NCBI GenBank assembly: GCA_002308955.1
Contig: DBWJ01000065.1
Span: 95,064-110,546, forward strand
Direction: 5' to 3'
Origin: Lachnoclostridium sp. UBA1241
GTDB taxonomy: Bacteria; Bacillota; Clostridia; Lachnospirales; Lachnospiraceae
Length of the DNA: 15,483 nt
Part shown: positions 1-6,847 of the stretch, in pieces
How the letters are laid out: each line of letters begins with the position of its first letter
How positions within the stretch are numbered: position 1 is the first letter of the stretch
Notes under the pieces: model-generated
What the model was told of the DNA's origin: nothing
Databases searched by the model: none
Seen by the model: only the letters and a program-made list of their open reading frames with translations
Translations under genes and position numbers: made by a program

Positions 1-282
1 CCTGCCGTAGCGGCGGATGCCTGCCTTGTCGCCGAGCGCCTCACGGATTGCCTGACCGATAACGATGCCGACATCCTCAACCGTGTGATGCGCATCCACC
101 TCGAGATCGCCTTCGGCCTTCAGCTTAAGGTCGAAGAACCCGTGCTTTGCGAAGCCGTTTAACATGTGATCAAAGAAACCGATGCCGGTCTCAACGGTAT
201 AATCACCGGTTCCGTCAAGTCCGAGCGTACATGTGATCTTCGTTTCCTTTGTTTCGCGGTTTACCGTAACCGTTCTGCTCAT
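1..282 (-). CDS. hisB: Imidazoleglycerol-phosphate dehydratase, N-terminal part
   Basis: This enzyme dehydrates imidazole glycerol phosphate to imidazole acetol phosphate, the sixth histidine step, in the cytoplasm. The visible 94 residues begin MSRTVTV and carry two family signatures: GIGFFDHML (about residues 34-42) and DAHHTVED (about 66-73), whose histidines and acids bind the two manganese ions. The gene runs off the left edge, so the second half of the protein, with its repeat of the metal-binding motif, is not visible. The ATG at 282 is preceded by AAGGAGG 8 bases upstream, which lies inside the last codons of hisD. Only 3 bases separate the hisD stop from this ATG, so the two are almost certainly translated in a coupled way within one his operon. 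Confidence 0.97.
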   Translation of the reverse strand, partial: MSRTVTVNRETKETKITCTLGLDGTGDYTVETGIGFFDHMLNGFAKHGFFDLKLKAEGDLEVDAHHTVEDVGIVIGQAIREALGDKAGIRRYGR

Positions 283-285
283 AAT

Positions 286-1587
286 TTACTCCTCCTTCTC
301 TCCGTCAAATCTGACGTAGATTGAATTTGCGTGTGCCGTAAGGCCTTCTGCCTCGGCAAATGTGGTGATTTCCTTATAAACAGGCTCAAGCGCTTCTCTC
401 GAATAGGAAATTACGCTTGTCTTCTTGACGAAATCGTCAACGTTAAGAGGCGAGAAGAACTTCGCCGTGCCATTTGTCGGAAGAATGTGATCCGGACCGG
501 CGAAGTAATCGCCGAGCGGTTCGCTCGAGTACTCTCCGAGGAAGATAGCGCCGGCATTCTTGATATAGGTCATTGTATCGAACGGATTCTTTGTAAGAAT
601 CTCCAGGTGCTCCGAAGCGATGGCATTGGCCGTATCGATTGCCTGCTGCATGTTCTCCGCGATAAAGATACATCCGTAACCCTCAAGGGACTTCTTGATG
701 ATTTCTTTTCTGGAAAGCTTCTCGGTGAAGCGGTCCCCCCATACGGAAACCTTGTCGGCAAGCTCTTTACTGGTCGTAACGAGAATTGCGGAAGCAAGCT
801 CATCATGCTCGGCCTGGCTTAAGAGGTCTGCCGCAACATAGCGGGGATTGGCGGTCTCATCGGCAAGAACGAGAATCTCACTTGGACCTGCTATGGAATC
901 GATGCCTACGCTGCCGTATACTGCTTTCTTTGCGAGAGCAACGAAGATATTTCCGGGACCGACGATCTTATCCACCTTCGGGATGCTTTCGGTGCCGTAA
1001 GCAAGGGCTGCAATCGCCTGCGCTCCGCCGACCTTCAGGATTTTATCTACGCCGGCTTCCACTGCGGCTACAACCGAGGCGGGATTCAGCTCTCCGCTCT
1101 TCTGCGGAGGCGTTACCATGATAATCTCCGGTACGCCTGCAACCTTTGCGGGAATGATGTTCATCAGTACACTTGAGGAAAGAACCGCCTTGCCGCCCGG
1201 TACATAAACGCCTACCTTTGCGATGGGTAAAATCCGCTGTCCGAGGAAGATGCCGTCCTTCGTGTCAAACCAGCTGGCTCGCTTCTGAAGCATGTGATAA
1301 TCGCGGATGTTCTTGATCGCGTCTCGAATGACCTTCAAAAGCTCCTTGTCGATATTCTCATAGGCACGGTCAATCTCATCCTGTGTAACGACGATATTAT
1401 CCTTAGTTATCGTAACGCCGTCGAATTTGGCGGTGAAATCGAAAACGGCTTTGTCACCGTCTTTTCTTACCGCATCGATAATGGCTGCGACCTTCTGTTC
1501 CTGCTCGGTGAAGGAATTGGTGCTTCTTTTCTTAAGCGTATCGAGCAGTTCCTGTCTGGTCGCATCGGTTAATGTGACTGTTTTCAT
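286..1587 (-). CDS. hisD: Histidinol dehydrogenase
   Basis: HisD oxidises L-histidinol to L-histidine in two NAD-dependent steps, the end of the pathway, as a cytoplasmic zinc homodimer. The 433 residues match the usual family length. The family signature GPGNIFVALAKK...GPSEILVLAD spans about residues 210-242. The expected zinc ligands and catalytic residues are all visible: Q258 and H261 (SQAEHDE), E326-H327 (SEHLEI), D360 and H366 (LGDYFAGPDHILPT) and H419 (TAHANSI). The protein looks intact and active. The ATG at 1587 has AAAGGA 5 bases upstream and sits 13 bases after the hisZG stop. The next gene, hisB, starts 3 bases after the hisD stop, so hisZG-hisD-hisB form one operon. Confidence 0.98.
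   Translation of the reverse strand: MKTVTLTDATRQELLDTLKKRSTNSFTEQEQKVAAIIDAVRKDGDKAVFDFTAKFDGVTITKDNIVVTQDEIDRAYENIDKELLKVIRDAIKNIRDYHMLQKRASWFDTKDGIFLGQRILPIAKVGVYVPGGKAVLSSSVLMNIIPAKVAGVPEIIMVTPPQKSGELNPASVVAAVEAGVDKILKVGGAQAIAALAYGTESIPKVDKIVGPGNIFVALAKKAVYGSVGIDSIAGPSEILVLADETANPRYVAADLLSQAEHDELASAILVTTSKELADKVSVWGDRFTEKLSRKEIIKKSLEGYGCIFIAENMQQAIDTANAIASEHLEILTKNPFDTMTYIKNAGAIFLGEYSSEPLGDYFAGPDHILPTNGTAKFFSPLNVDDFVKKTSVISYSREALEPVYKEITTFAEAEGLTAHANSIYVRFDGEKEE
291..297 (-). promoter_or_regulatory. hisB ribosome binding site inside hisD
   Basis: AAGGAGG lies 8 bases before the hisB ATG and at the same time encodes part of the Glu/Lys-rich C-terminus of HisD (EKEE). It fixes the hisB start and indicates that ribosomes finishing hisD hand over to hisB. 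Confidence 0.85.
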
Positions 1588-1600
1588 AGAATTCCTTTCT

Positions 1601-3253
1601 TTAAGCCTCCAAAACCTTACGGATATCTCCGATCAGTTTACGGATGCGTTCCTGTTCCATTTTCATGCTTACCTGGTTAACCACCATTCTTGCGGAAAGC
1701 GGCGCAACCTCTTCCAAAACCTCAAGGCCGTTCTCACGAAGCGTCGAACCGGTTTCGACGATATCGACGATAACTTCGGAAAGACCGACGATCGGGGCAA
1801 GCTCAATTGAGCCGTTCAGCTTGATGATCTCCACGGACTGATGCTTGACGTTACGGAAGTAATCCTTCGCAATTGCCGGATACTTGGTCGCTACGCGGAT
1901 GATCTTACCGCTTCCGAGAAGCTCTTTGGCTTCCTTCGGGCCAGCTACGCACATGCGGCACTTGCCCATGTTGAAGTCAATGACCTCGTAAAGCTTACGA
2001 CCCTCTTCGAGAATCGTATCCTTGCCGACAATACCGATATCCGCTGCGCCGTACTCAACGTAGGTCGGAACATCGTTGGCCTTCGCTAGGAAGAAACGCA
2101 TCTTCTTCTCTTCGTTCGTGAAGATCAGTTTACGCGTGCTCTTATCCTTCATCTCTTCGCAGGAATAACCGGCCTTAGTAAGGATTTCCATCGCTTTATC
2201 AGCAAGACGTCCCTTTGCAAGCGCTACGGTAATGTATTCCTGTGTCGGCTCGTTGTTCATGTCCTTGGCAATTCCCTGCCTGGTGGTAGCCATCATCAGG
2301 GAATCCACGGTAATGGACATACCGATTGCAGGCGCGTCCATTCCGAACTGCGCTACAAGATTGTCGTAACGGCCGCCGGATGCAACCGCTTCACCGGAAC
2401 CGTAAGTGATCGCGCGGAATATGATGCCGGTATAATAACGGTATTTGCTGAGCATACCGAAATCAAGCGAAACATAACGGTCATAGCCGTCCTTCTTTAG
2501 GATTGCATAAAGCTCACTGAGACGATCTAAGGCCTTCAAAGAACGGGAATTCTTCGTTAGGCTTCGAATTTCCCCGATTGTTTCAAAGCTACCGAACAGT
2601 TCGGGAATACGAAGCAGAAGCTCCCTGTCCTCTTCCTTTAAAGACTTATGCGATAATAACTCCGAAGCGCCGTAAAGGTTCTTCGTTTTCATCAGAACGC
2701 GGAGCTGTTCCTCTTCCTCCTCGGAGAAGGAGCAGTCTTCCATCAAACCTTTGAAAAAGTCGGCGTTTCCGATTTCAATCTGGAAATCTTCGATGCCGGC
2801 TGACTGAAGGCAGTCGATCAGAAGAACGATCATAGAGGCGTCGGCTTCAACCGAAGCGTCATTCATCAGTTCAGCGCCGAGCTGCGTCGTCTCCTTAAGA
2901 CGTCCCTGATAACTTTCGTTATTGATAAAGGTCTGTCCGCAGTAACAGAGGCGGATCGGATCCTTTTCATCGCGGTAATATTTCGAAACAAATCGAGCGA
3001 TCGACGGCGTCATATCCGGACGAAGTACAAGGGTGTTGCCTTCCCGGTCGAAGAACTTATACATATCCTTCGACGGTACCGTTCCGCGCTCCCTGCTGAA
3101 GATATCAAAGTATTCAAAGGAAGGCGTCTCAATATCCAAATATCCGTGTCGGTGCATGCACTCCCTCAGCCGGTTCTCTAAAACCAGTTTGTCGCGGCAT
3201 TCCGCACCGTATACGTCCCGAACTCCTTCGGGAGTATGGAGTAATTCCATCAT
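1601..3253 (-). CDS. hisZG: HisZ-HisG fusion: ATP phosphoribosyltransferase, regulatory plus catalytic
   Basis: One continuous 550-residue frame joins two proteins that are normally separate subunits of the first, feedback-controlled enzyme of histidine synthesis (ATP + PRPP to phosphoribosyl-ATP). Residues 1 to about 328 are HisZ, a histidyl-tRNA synthetase-like regulatory protein: TPEGVRDVY near the start, the motif-2-like LVLRPDMTPSIARF (76-89), the histidine-site loops YRYYTG (271-276) and GGRYDNL (293-299), and a motif-3-like end GMSITVDSL that lacks the synthetase arginine. HisZ stops here, without the C-terminal domain of a full synthetase. Residues about 338-550 are short-form HisG: VALAKGRLADK at the start, GAADIGIVGKD (402-412) and the PRPP loop DIVETGSTLRENGL (497-510). 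Met332 sits at the junction. Of the two tandem ATGs, the first is 10 bases from AAGGAGG and is chosen. It is the first gene after the his promoter. Confidence 0.93.
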   Translation of the reverse strand: MMELLHTPEGVRDVYGAECRDKLVLENRLRECMHRHGYLDIETPSFEYFDIFSRERGTVPSKDMYKFFDREGNTLVLRPDMTPSIARFVSKYYRDEKDPIRLCYCGQTFINNESYQGRLKETTQLGAELMNDASVEADASMIVLLIDCLQSAGIEDFQIEIGNADFFKGLMEDCSFSEEEEEQLRVLMKTKNLYGASELLSHKSLKEEDRELLLRIPELFGSFETIGEIRSLTKNSRSLKALDRLSELYAILKKDGYDRYVSLDFGMLSKYRYYTGIIFRAITYGSGEAVASGGRYDNLVAQFGMDAPAIGMSITVDSLMMATTRQGIAKDMNNEPTQEYITVALAKGRLADKAMEILTKAGYSCEEMKDKSTRKLIFTNEEKKMRFFLAKANDVPTYVEYGAADIGIVGKDTILEEGRKLYEVIDFNMGKCRMCVAGPKEAKELLGSGKIIRVATKYPAIAKDYFRNVKHQSVEIIKLNGSIELAPIVGLSEVIVDIVETGSTLRENGLEVLEEVAPLSARMVVNQVSMKMEQERIRKLIGDIRKVLEA

Positions 3254-3329
3254 GGTATCTTTCCCTCCTTAGTCTGTCTGCATCCCGGCACTTTCACGTG
3301 GTAGAGTGCTAATTTGGTAGCAGATGAAT
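3254..3329 (-). promoter_or_regulatory. his operon 5' leader
   Basis: This is the untranslated leader of about 75 bases between the expected transcription start and the hisZG ATG. It ends in a strong AAGGAGG ribosome binding site. Just before that site is a four-codon reading frame (ATG CAG ACA GAC TAA) with poor initiation signals. Two small inverted repeats exclude each other: TGCTA/TAGCA (3307-3322, 6-base loop) and GCACT/AGTGC (3288-3309). Neither is followed by a run of T, so no attenuator is evident. There is no T-box sequence and no run of histidine codons. The leader also contains a perfect CIRCE half-site, TTAGCACTC (3304-3312), without a good partner. Confidence 0.6.
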
Positions 3330-3335
3330 GTCAAC

Positions 3336-3364
3336 ATTATATAGACCGATACCCCGTTTGTCAA
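3336..3364 (-). promoter_or_regulatory. Sigma-A promoter of the his operon
   Basis: A perfect consensus pair is present on the minus strand: -35 TTGACA at 3359-3364 and -10 TATAAT at 3336-3341, separated by exactly 17 bases. Transcription should start near 3329. The TGA stop codon of recU (3361-3363) lies inside the -35 box, so the his promoter abuts the upstream operon with no terminator between them. The his genes can therefore be transcribed from this promoter and also by read-through. Confidence 0.9.
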
Positions 3365-3906
3365 GACTCAGTTTGCTCTCTTTTTTCCAAATCTTCATTC
3401 ACGTATTCGAGATAGTTGATATACAAGTTATCGCTTTTCTTATGAAAGTTCGCGCCGTTCAGCTCATCGAAACGGATGCTCTTCCGCCCGCCCTTCTCCT
3501 GTCTTTCATAGAAATAGGCAAGCTCCGGGTAATTCATATAATAAATGATATCCCTGGACGTATAGTAGATCAAAAGGAACGCGATTCCGCCCTGCTTTTC
3601 GAAATCCTGCATGTACTTCACCTGGTGAGCATGCACGTTCTGCAGCGGAAACGTATCCGCCACGCATTCCTTACAGTCAAAGCAGATCGGAACGCCCTGC
3701 GCCACACCCACATAGTCGACCGTACTCACCTGGTCGAAATAAGCAAGCGTAATGTGTTTCGTCTCTTTATCGATTTCAATCGGCGTAATCGGCGTCGGAA
3801 TCTTATGCACAAGCGCAATGCCGTTATCACGGTAATATTCGTTTGTCTCGTTGATCAGCTCCTCAAAAAAGGAGCCCCGGAGTCCCCGGGATTTCCATGA
3901 CGGCAT
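3361..3906 (-). CDS. recU: RecU-type Holliday junction resolvase
   Basis: RecU resolves four-way junctions in recombination and repair in Bacillota. It is a cytoplasmic, dimeric, metal-dependent nuclease of the PD-(D/E)xK fold. The 181 residues show the family pattern: FFEELINETNEYY (about 13-25), HKIPTPITP, AYFDQVSTVDYVG with the catalytic Asp, FDCKE as the (D/E)xK element (Asp where Bacillus RecU has Glu), FPLQNVHAHQ, GGIAFLL and a late GGRKSIRFDEL. It is slightly shorter than the Bacillus protein and lacks most of its flexible N-terminal arm. The ATG at 3906 has AAAGGAG 6 bases upstream, both inside the end of the rluA-type gene, giving a 44-base out-of-frame overlap. In Bacillus recU pairs with ponA; no penicillin-binding protein gene is seen here. 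The stop codon lies inside the his promoter. Confidence 0.93.
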   Translation of the reverse strand: MPSWKSRGLRGSFFEELINETNEYYRDNGIALVHKIPTPITPIEIDKETKHITLAYFDQVSTVDYVGVAQGVPICFDCKECVADTFPLQNVHAHQVKYMQDFEKQGGIAFLLIYYTSRDIIYYMNYPELAYFYERQEKGGRKSIRFDELNGANFHKKSDNLYINYLEYVNEDLEKREQTES

Positions 3907-4924
3907 GCAAATCTCCTTTCACCTGAAACGCTTTCTGAAGTACGTCCGCAAAGCCTTCCGGTATGGTGGAACGAATCACTTTATCCGACAGTTCCCGAAG
4001 AGGTTCTTTTATCTCCTTCGGAAAATGATACGCATACGCCAGTAACAGCTGCCCATGCAGATGAAACGTATTACGGTACCTTACTAAGATGCGGTTCACG
4101 GCTTCGTCCGCCGCCTTATACTTCGGATCGGCAACCACCGGATACCCGAGGTGGGCAAGCACCGCACGGATCTGATGGGATTTGCCGGTATGAAGACGGA
4201 TTCGAAGAAGCGTAAGCTCCGTTGTGCTCTTAACCGGCGTAAAGTCGGTATGAACCGCTACGCTAACCGAACTGATCGGCCCCTCGGTTATTGATACGGT
4301 ATTGGTCTCTTCGTCTTTCGTAAGGTATAACTTACTGTCAAGAAAGCCGGGGAACCGTCCCGCAACGACAGCATAATAATACTTTTCAACAAGTCTCTCC
4401 CGAAGCAGCCGGTTCAGTTCTCTTCCGGCAGGCGCAGTCTTAGAAAACAGAAGAATCCCGGGAGTATTGCGGTCTAGCCGGTTACAGACGCCCGGTTTAT
4501 ACGCCGTAAGGGATTCGGCGCTTAACTCACCCTTACCGGCCATATACGAAAGTAACATCTCATTCATCGATTCACTATCGGGAGTATCTTTCTGGGATAG
4601 TATTCCCGAAGGCTTAAAGGCGACTATTACGTTGTCGTCCTCATAAATAATCTGATCTTTACTGACATAATGCTTAGAAAAGACCGGAACCGCTTCCGCT
4701 TTCTTCCCCGCGAAGTTCGCGAATGTCTCGTCCGAGAAGAATATCTCCACGACATCGCCGGTATGTAATATCTCATTGCCTTCACACCGTGCGTGATTCA
4801 GCGTGATATTCTTCTTTCGCATCATCTTATACAGAAATCCGCTGCCGGCGTTAGGCATAAGACGATTCAGGTATTTGTTGAACCGAAGGCCGTCATCATT
4901 TGTCGTAATCGTAAAGGATTTCAT
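3863..4924 (-). CDS. RluA-family 23S rRNA pseudouridine synthase
   Basis: This enzyme isomerises uridine to pseudouridine in RNA, most likely 23S rRNA as in RluC/RluD. An S4-like RNA-binding domain covers about residues 1-65 (DGLRFNKYLNRL, FLYKMMRKKNITLN). The catalytic domain follows, with NRLDRNTPG at about 149-157 (catalytic Asp151; this copy has Asn where many family members have His) and the conserved LHTGKSHQIRAVLAHLGYPVVADPKY segment at about 244-269. The length of 353 residues is somewhat above the usual 300-330 because of a C-terminal tail, whose last 15 codons overlap recU. The ATG at 4924 comes one base after the stop of the preceding gene (TAA-G-ATG) with no good Shine-Dalgarno, which suggests re-initiation. 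The sequence does not settle which uridine is modified. Confidence 0.93.
   Translation of the reverse strand: MKSFTITTNDDGLRFNKYLNRLMPNAGSGFLYKMMRKKNITLNHARCEGNEILHTGDVVEIFFSDETFANFAGKKAEAVPVFSKHYVSKDQIIYEDDNVIVAFKPSGILSQKDTPDSESMNEMLLSYMAGKGELSAESLTAYKPGVCNRLDRNTPGILLFSKTAPAGRELNRLLRERLVEKYYYAVVAGRFPGFLDSKLYLTKDEETNTVSITEGPISSVSVAVHTDFTPVKSTTELTLLRIRLHTGKSHQIRAVLAHLGYPVVADPKYKAADEAVNRILVRYRNTFHLHGQLLLAYAYHFPKEIKEPLRELSDKVIRSTIPEGFADVLQKAFQVKGDLHAVMEIPGTPGLLF
3913..3919 (-). promoter_or_regulatory. recU ribosome binding site inside the preceding gene
   Basis: AAAGGAG sits 6 bases before the recU ATG and within the coding sequence of the pseudouridine synthase gene. It decides the recU start and makes the 44-base overlap real rather than an artefact of choosing too early an ATG. 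Confidence 0.8.
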
Positions 4925-4925
4925 C

Positions 4926-5477
4926 TTATTTTACCAAAACCATGTGAATAAAATCGGTGACTTCCTCGGGAATCTGCCCATCGCGGTCGCAGTCGCGAAG
5001 TCTTGTAAGAAGTTCTTCTTTATTTCGGAATACATGCATATGAACGGTCACGCCTCTTTTGGCAATCGAATCCGTAAAGTAAGACACGATTTTATCGGTC
5101 TTCTTACCGTCTGCCGAATAAGCAATCAGTTCGGTCTCACGGACGCACAGAAAATCAAGATGCATAATGCTCTCTGGCGAGGTAAAAACCAGATCATAGT
5201 AAGCCTGATCCGAAGTGAGGACCAAAGGCTTAACGCTTTCATAAAGAGCGAAATCGGTGGACTGATACGGAAGAAACAGGATCAGATTCACAAGCGCCTT
5301 CGCGGCAGGCAAAGTAAGAAGCACCGCGAAAACCGTTCCGAGGTTCCGGCTTGTTCCGAGAATCGTGCGGCATATGAAGAACAAAGAAAGACCCGCGGCA
5401 ACGAACACCAAAACGATAACCGTCTGGAGCACTTTCTTTCTTCGGATATAACCTATCTCACCCTTCTGAATCTTCAT
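4926..5477 (-). CDS. Unknown protein with two N-terminal membrane helices
   Basis: I do not recognise this 183-residue protein. It begins with a basic stretch (MKIQKGEIGYIRRKK), followed by two hydrophobic segments at about residues 16-40 and 46-70. After these comes a soluble domain of about 110 residues with mixed charge and no motif I can name. The short loop between the helices and the basic N-terminus favour both ends facing the cytoplasm. The start is placed at the ATG at 5477, because GAGGAG lies 7 bases upstream; a longer frame starting at 5492 has no ribosome binding site. It overlaps the end of the HAD gene by 20 bases, and its stop is one base before the rluA-type start, so it is locked into the operon. 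There is no signal-peptide cleavage site. It may be a lineage-conserved housekeeping protein of unknown role. Confidence 0.8.
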   Translation of the reverse strand: MKIQKGEIGYIRRKKVLQTVIVLVFVAAGLSLFFICRTILGTSRNLGTVFAVLLTLPAAKALVNLILFLPYQSTDFALYESVKPLVLTSDQAYYDLVFTSPESIMHLDFLCVRETELIAYSADGKKTDKIVSYFTDSIAKRGVTVHMHVFRNKEELLTRLRDCDRDGQIPEEVTDFIHMVLVK

Positions 5478-6141
5478 CAAAAAGCTCCTCATAGCTCATT
5501 ATGTAATAATCGGATTGCTCCTTAAGCCGTTCCTTCCTGGTTTCCGAGAACGGATCGTAAACCGAGCAAACGGACATTCCGGCAGCGATCGCGGCCTGGA
5601 CGCCGGCCTCCACATCCTCGAAAACAAGGCAGTCGGAAGGTTTTACGTCAAGTCCTTCAGCAACATGCAGATAGATGTCCGGGAAAGGCTTCCCGTGGGC
5701 AACCTCACACCCGGTCGCAATTACATCGAAATATGACGCAATATGCTGCGCATGCAATACGGTTTCAAGAAGCGTTCTGGAGTTACTTGTCGCGATTCCC
5801 AGTTTAATTCCGGCATTGCGAAGTTCCTTCAGAAAACGATGCACACCGGGCTTTACCGGAACGCGTGTCCGGTAGAATTCAATTGCCATCTCGTTCCAGT
5901 CCTGCTTCATCTTCTCGGGATCATCCGGAATCCCGAAGCGTTCCTTCGTATAAACGGCGACCTCATGAAAACTGAGCCCCTCTATGCTTTTCTGGTAATC
6001 ATCGGGAAGCTCAAGCCCGAACCGCGCCAGATATTCAATATCGATGGCACGCCACATCCACATGGAATCCACAAGCGTTCCGTCCAGGTCGAATATAATC
6101 CCTTTATAATTCGTTTTTATCTGTCGTAAAGATGGCTTCAT
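5458..6141 (-). CDS. HAD-superfamily phosphatase, beta-phosphoglucomutase/Gph-like
   Basis: This is a cytoplasmic haloacid-dehalogenase-type hydrolase, probably acting on a small phosphorylated metabolite. All four HAD motifs are visible in the 227 residues: DLDGT at 18-22 (nucleophile Asp18, acid/base Asp20), ATSN at 117-120, GKPFPD with Lys151, and FED at 174-176 for magnesium. The helical cap lies between motifs I and II (about residues 25-95), which is subclass I and typical of beta-phosphoglucomutase, phosphoglycolate phosphatase and nucleotide/pseudouridine-monophosphate phosphatases. The substrate cannot be read from sequence. Sitting between pseudouridine synthase genes raises a role on a modified-nucleotide phosphate, but that is only a guess. 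The ATG at 6141 has GGAG 9 bases upstream and lies within the rsuA-type gene (38-base overlap). Confidence 0.9.
   Translation of the reverse strand: MKPSLRQIKTNYKGIIFDLDGTLVDSMWMWRAIDIEYLARFGLELPDDYQKSIEGLSFHEVAVYTKERFGIPDDPEKMKQDWNEMAIEFYRTRVPVKPGVHRFLKELRNAGIKLGIATSNSRTLLETVLHAQHIASYFDVIATGCEVAHGKPFPDIYLHVAEGLDVKPSDCLVFEDVEAGVQAAIAAGMSVCSVYDPFSETRKERLKEQSDYYIMSYEELFDEDSEG
5485..5490 (-). promoter_or_regulatory. Ribosome binding site deciding the start of the membrane protein
   Basis: GAGGAG lies 7 bases before the ATG at 5477 and inside the end of the HAD gene. The competing ATG at 5492 lies upstream of this site and has no such signal, so the shorter protein is preferred. Confidence 0.75.
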
Positions 6142-6847
6142 GCAACTGCTCTCCGCTGTACTCCAGGTACTGCCCCGGAGCTAATGATTCCGGCAGAGAA
6201 AAGCTGCCGATCTGAATTCTTTTTAAATACAGGACTTCATGCCCCACCGCATGAAACATCCGCTTTACCTCGTGGAAACGTCCCTCGGTAATGGTAAGAA
6301 GGCAATCCGAAGTATCTCCTTCTTCCGAAAGAAACCTGTATTTCGCAGGCTTCGAAGTATAATCGGCCAATACGATACCTTCTTCCAGCTTCCTCTTTCC
6401 GTCTTCATTTACCGTGCCGGTAATTCTAACGAAATAAGTCTTCGATACTTCTTTCCGCGGCGAAGTCAGCCTGTGGGCGAAAGCGCCGTCATTGGTGATG
6501 ATCAAAAGCCCTTCGGTATCCTTATCCAGCCGCCCAACCGGGAAGTATTCCTTAGGATCGGCTTCAGGAATCAGGGATAATACGGTTTCACCGATCCGGT
6601 CCTTCGTAGCGGATATCACGCCTGCAGGCTTATTCAGAACAAAATACCTATTCTTTTGATAGGTAATAGCTTTGCCGTTCACATTTACCGAGTCATCAGG
6701 TAGGTTTATCTTCTGCTCCGGGTCGGTTGCCTTTACTCCGTTCACCGTAACAAGCGATACGCGTAAGAACTTCTTCGCGTCCGTCCGGCTCTTGGCGGCG
6801 CCCGCAAGCACCAGAAAGCGGTCAAGCCGCATGGTTTCCTTTTCCAT
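6104..6847 (-). CDS. RsuA/RluB-family rRNA pseudouridine synthase
   Basis: This enzyme makes pseudouridine in ribosomal RNA. RsuA modifies 16S U516; RluB/RluE/RluF act on 23S. The N-terminal S4 RNA-binding domain covers about residues 5-60 (RLDRFLVLAG, FLRVSLVTVNG). The catalytic domain follows, with LNKPAGVISA (71-80), the active-site GRLDKDTEGLL (105-115, catalytic Asp108) and EGRFHEVKRMFHAVGHEVLYLKR. The length of 247 residues is close to RsuA/RluB. The compact form and overall motif wording favour the RsuA branch, but the target base is not proven. The ATG at 6847 shares its A with the TAA of the rsmF-type gene (TAATG), with GGAG 9 bases upstream. A second ATG five codons later (MRLDR) is also preceded by AAGGA and could be used. 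Confidence 0.92.
   Translation of the reverse strand: MEKETMRLDRFLVLAGAAKSRTDAKKFLRVSLVTVNGVKATDPEQKINLPDDSVNVNGKAITYQKNRYFVLNKPAGVISATKDRIGETVLSLIPEADPKEYFPVGRLDKDTEGLLIITNDGAFAHRLTSPRKEVSKTYFVRITGTVNEDGKRKLEEGIVLADYTSKPAKYRFLSEEGDTSDCLLTITEGRFHEVKRMFHAVGHEVLYLKRIQIGSFSLPESLAPGQYLEYSGEQLHEAIFTTDKNEL

Noticed and set aside
3254..3360. T-box riboswitch or histidine-codon attenuator before the his operon
   Set aside because: No T-box consensus, no run of histidine codons and no hairpin followed by a T-run were found, and the leader is too short for a T-box.
3365..3420. Intrinsic terminator at the end of the long operon
   Set aside because: There is no GC-rich hairpin with a T-run at the recU end; the his promoter begins within the stop codon.
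3328..3900. 190-codon open frame on the plus strand
   Set aside because: It is antisense to recU over almost its full length and has no recognisable features.
5478..5492. Upstream ATG giving a five-residue longer membrane protein
   Set aside because: There is no ribosome binding site before 5492, while GAGGAG sits at proper distance before the ATG at 5477.
4803..5525. 240-codon open frame on the plus strand
   Set aside because: It is antisense to the membrane protein gene and parts of both its neighbours, has no ribosome binding site I can support, and shows no family features.
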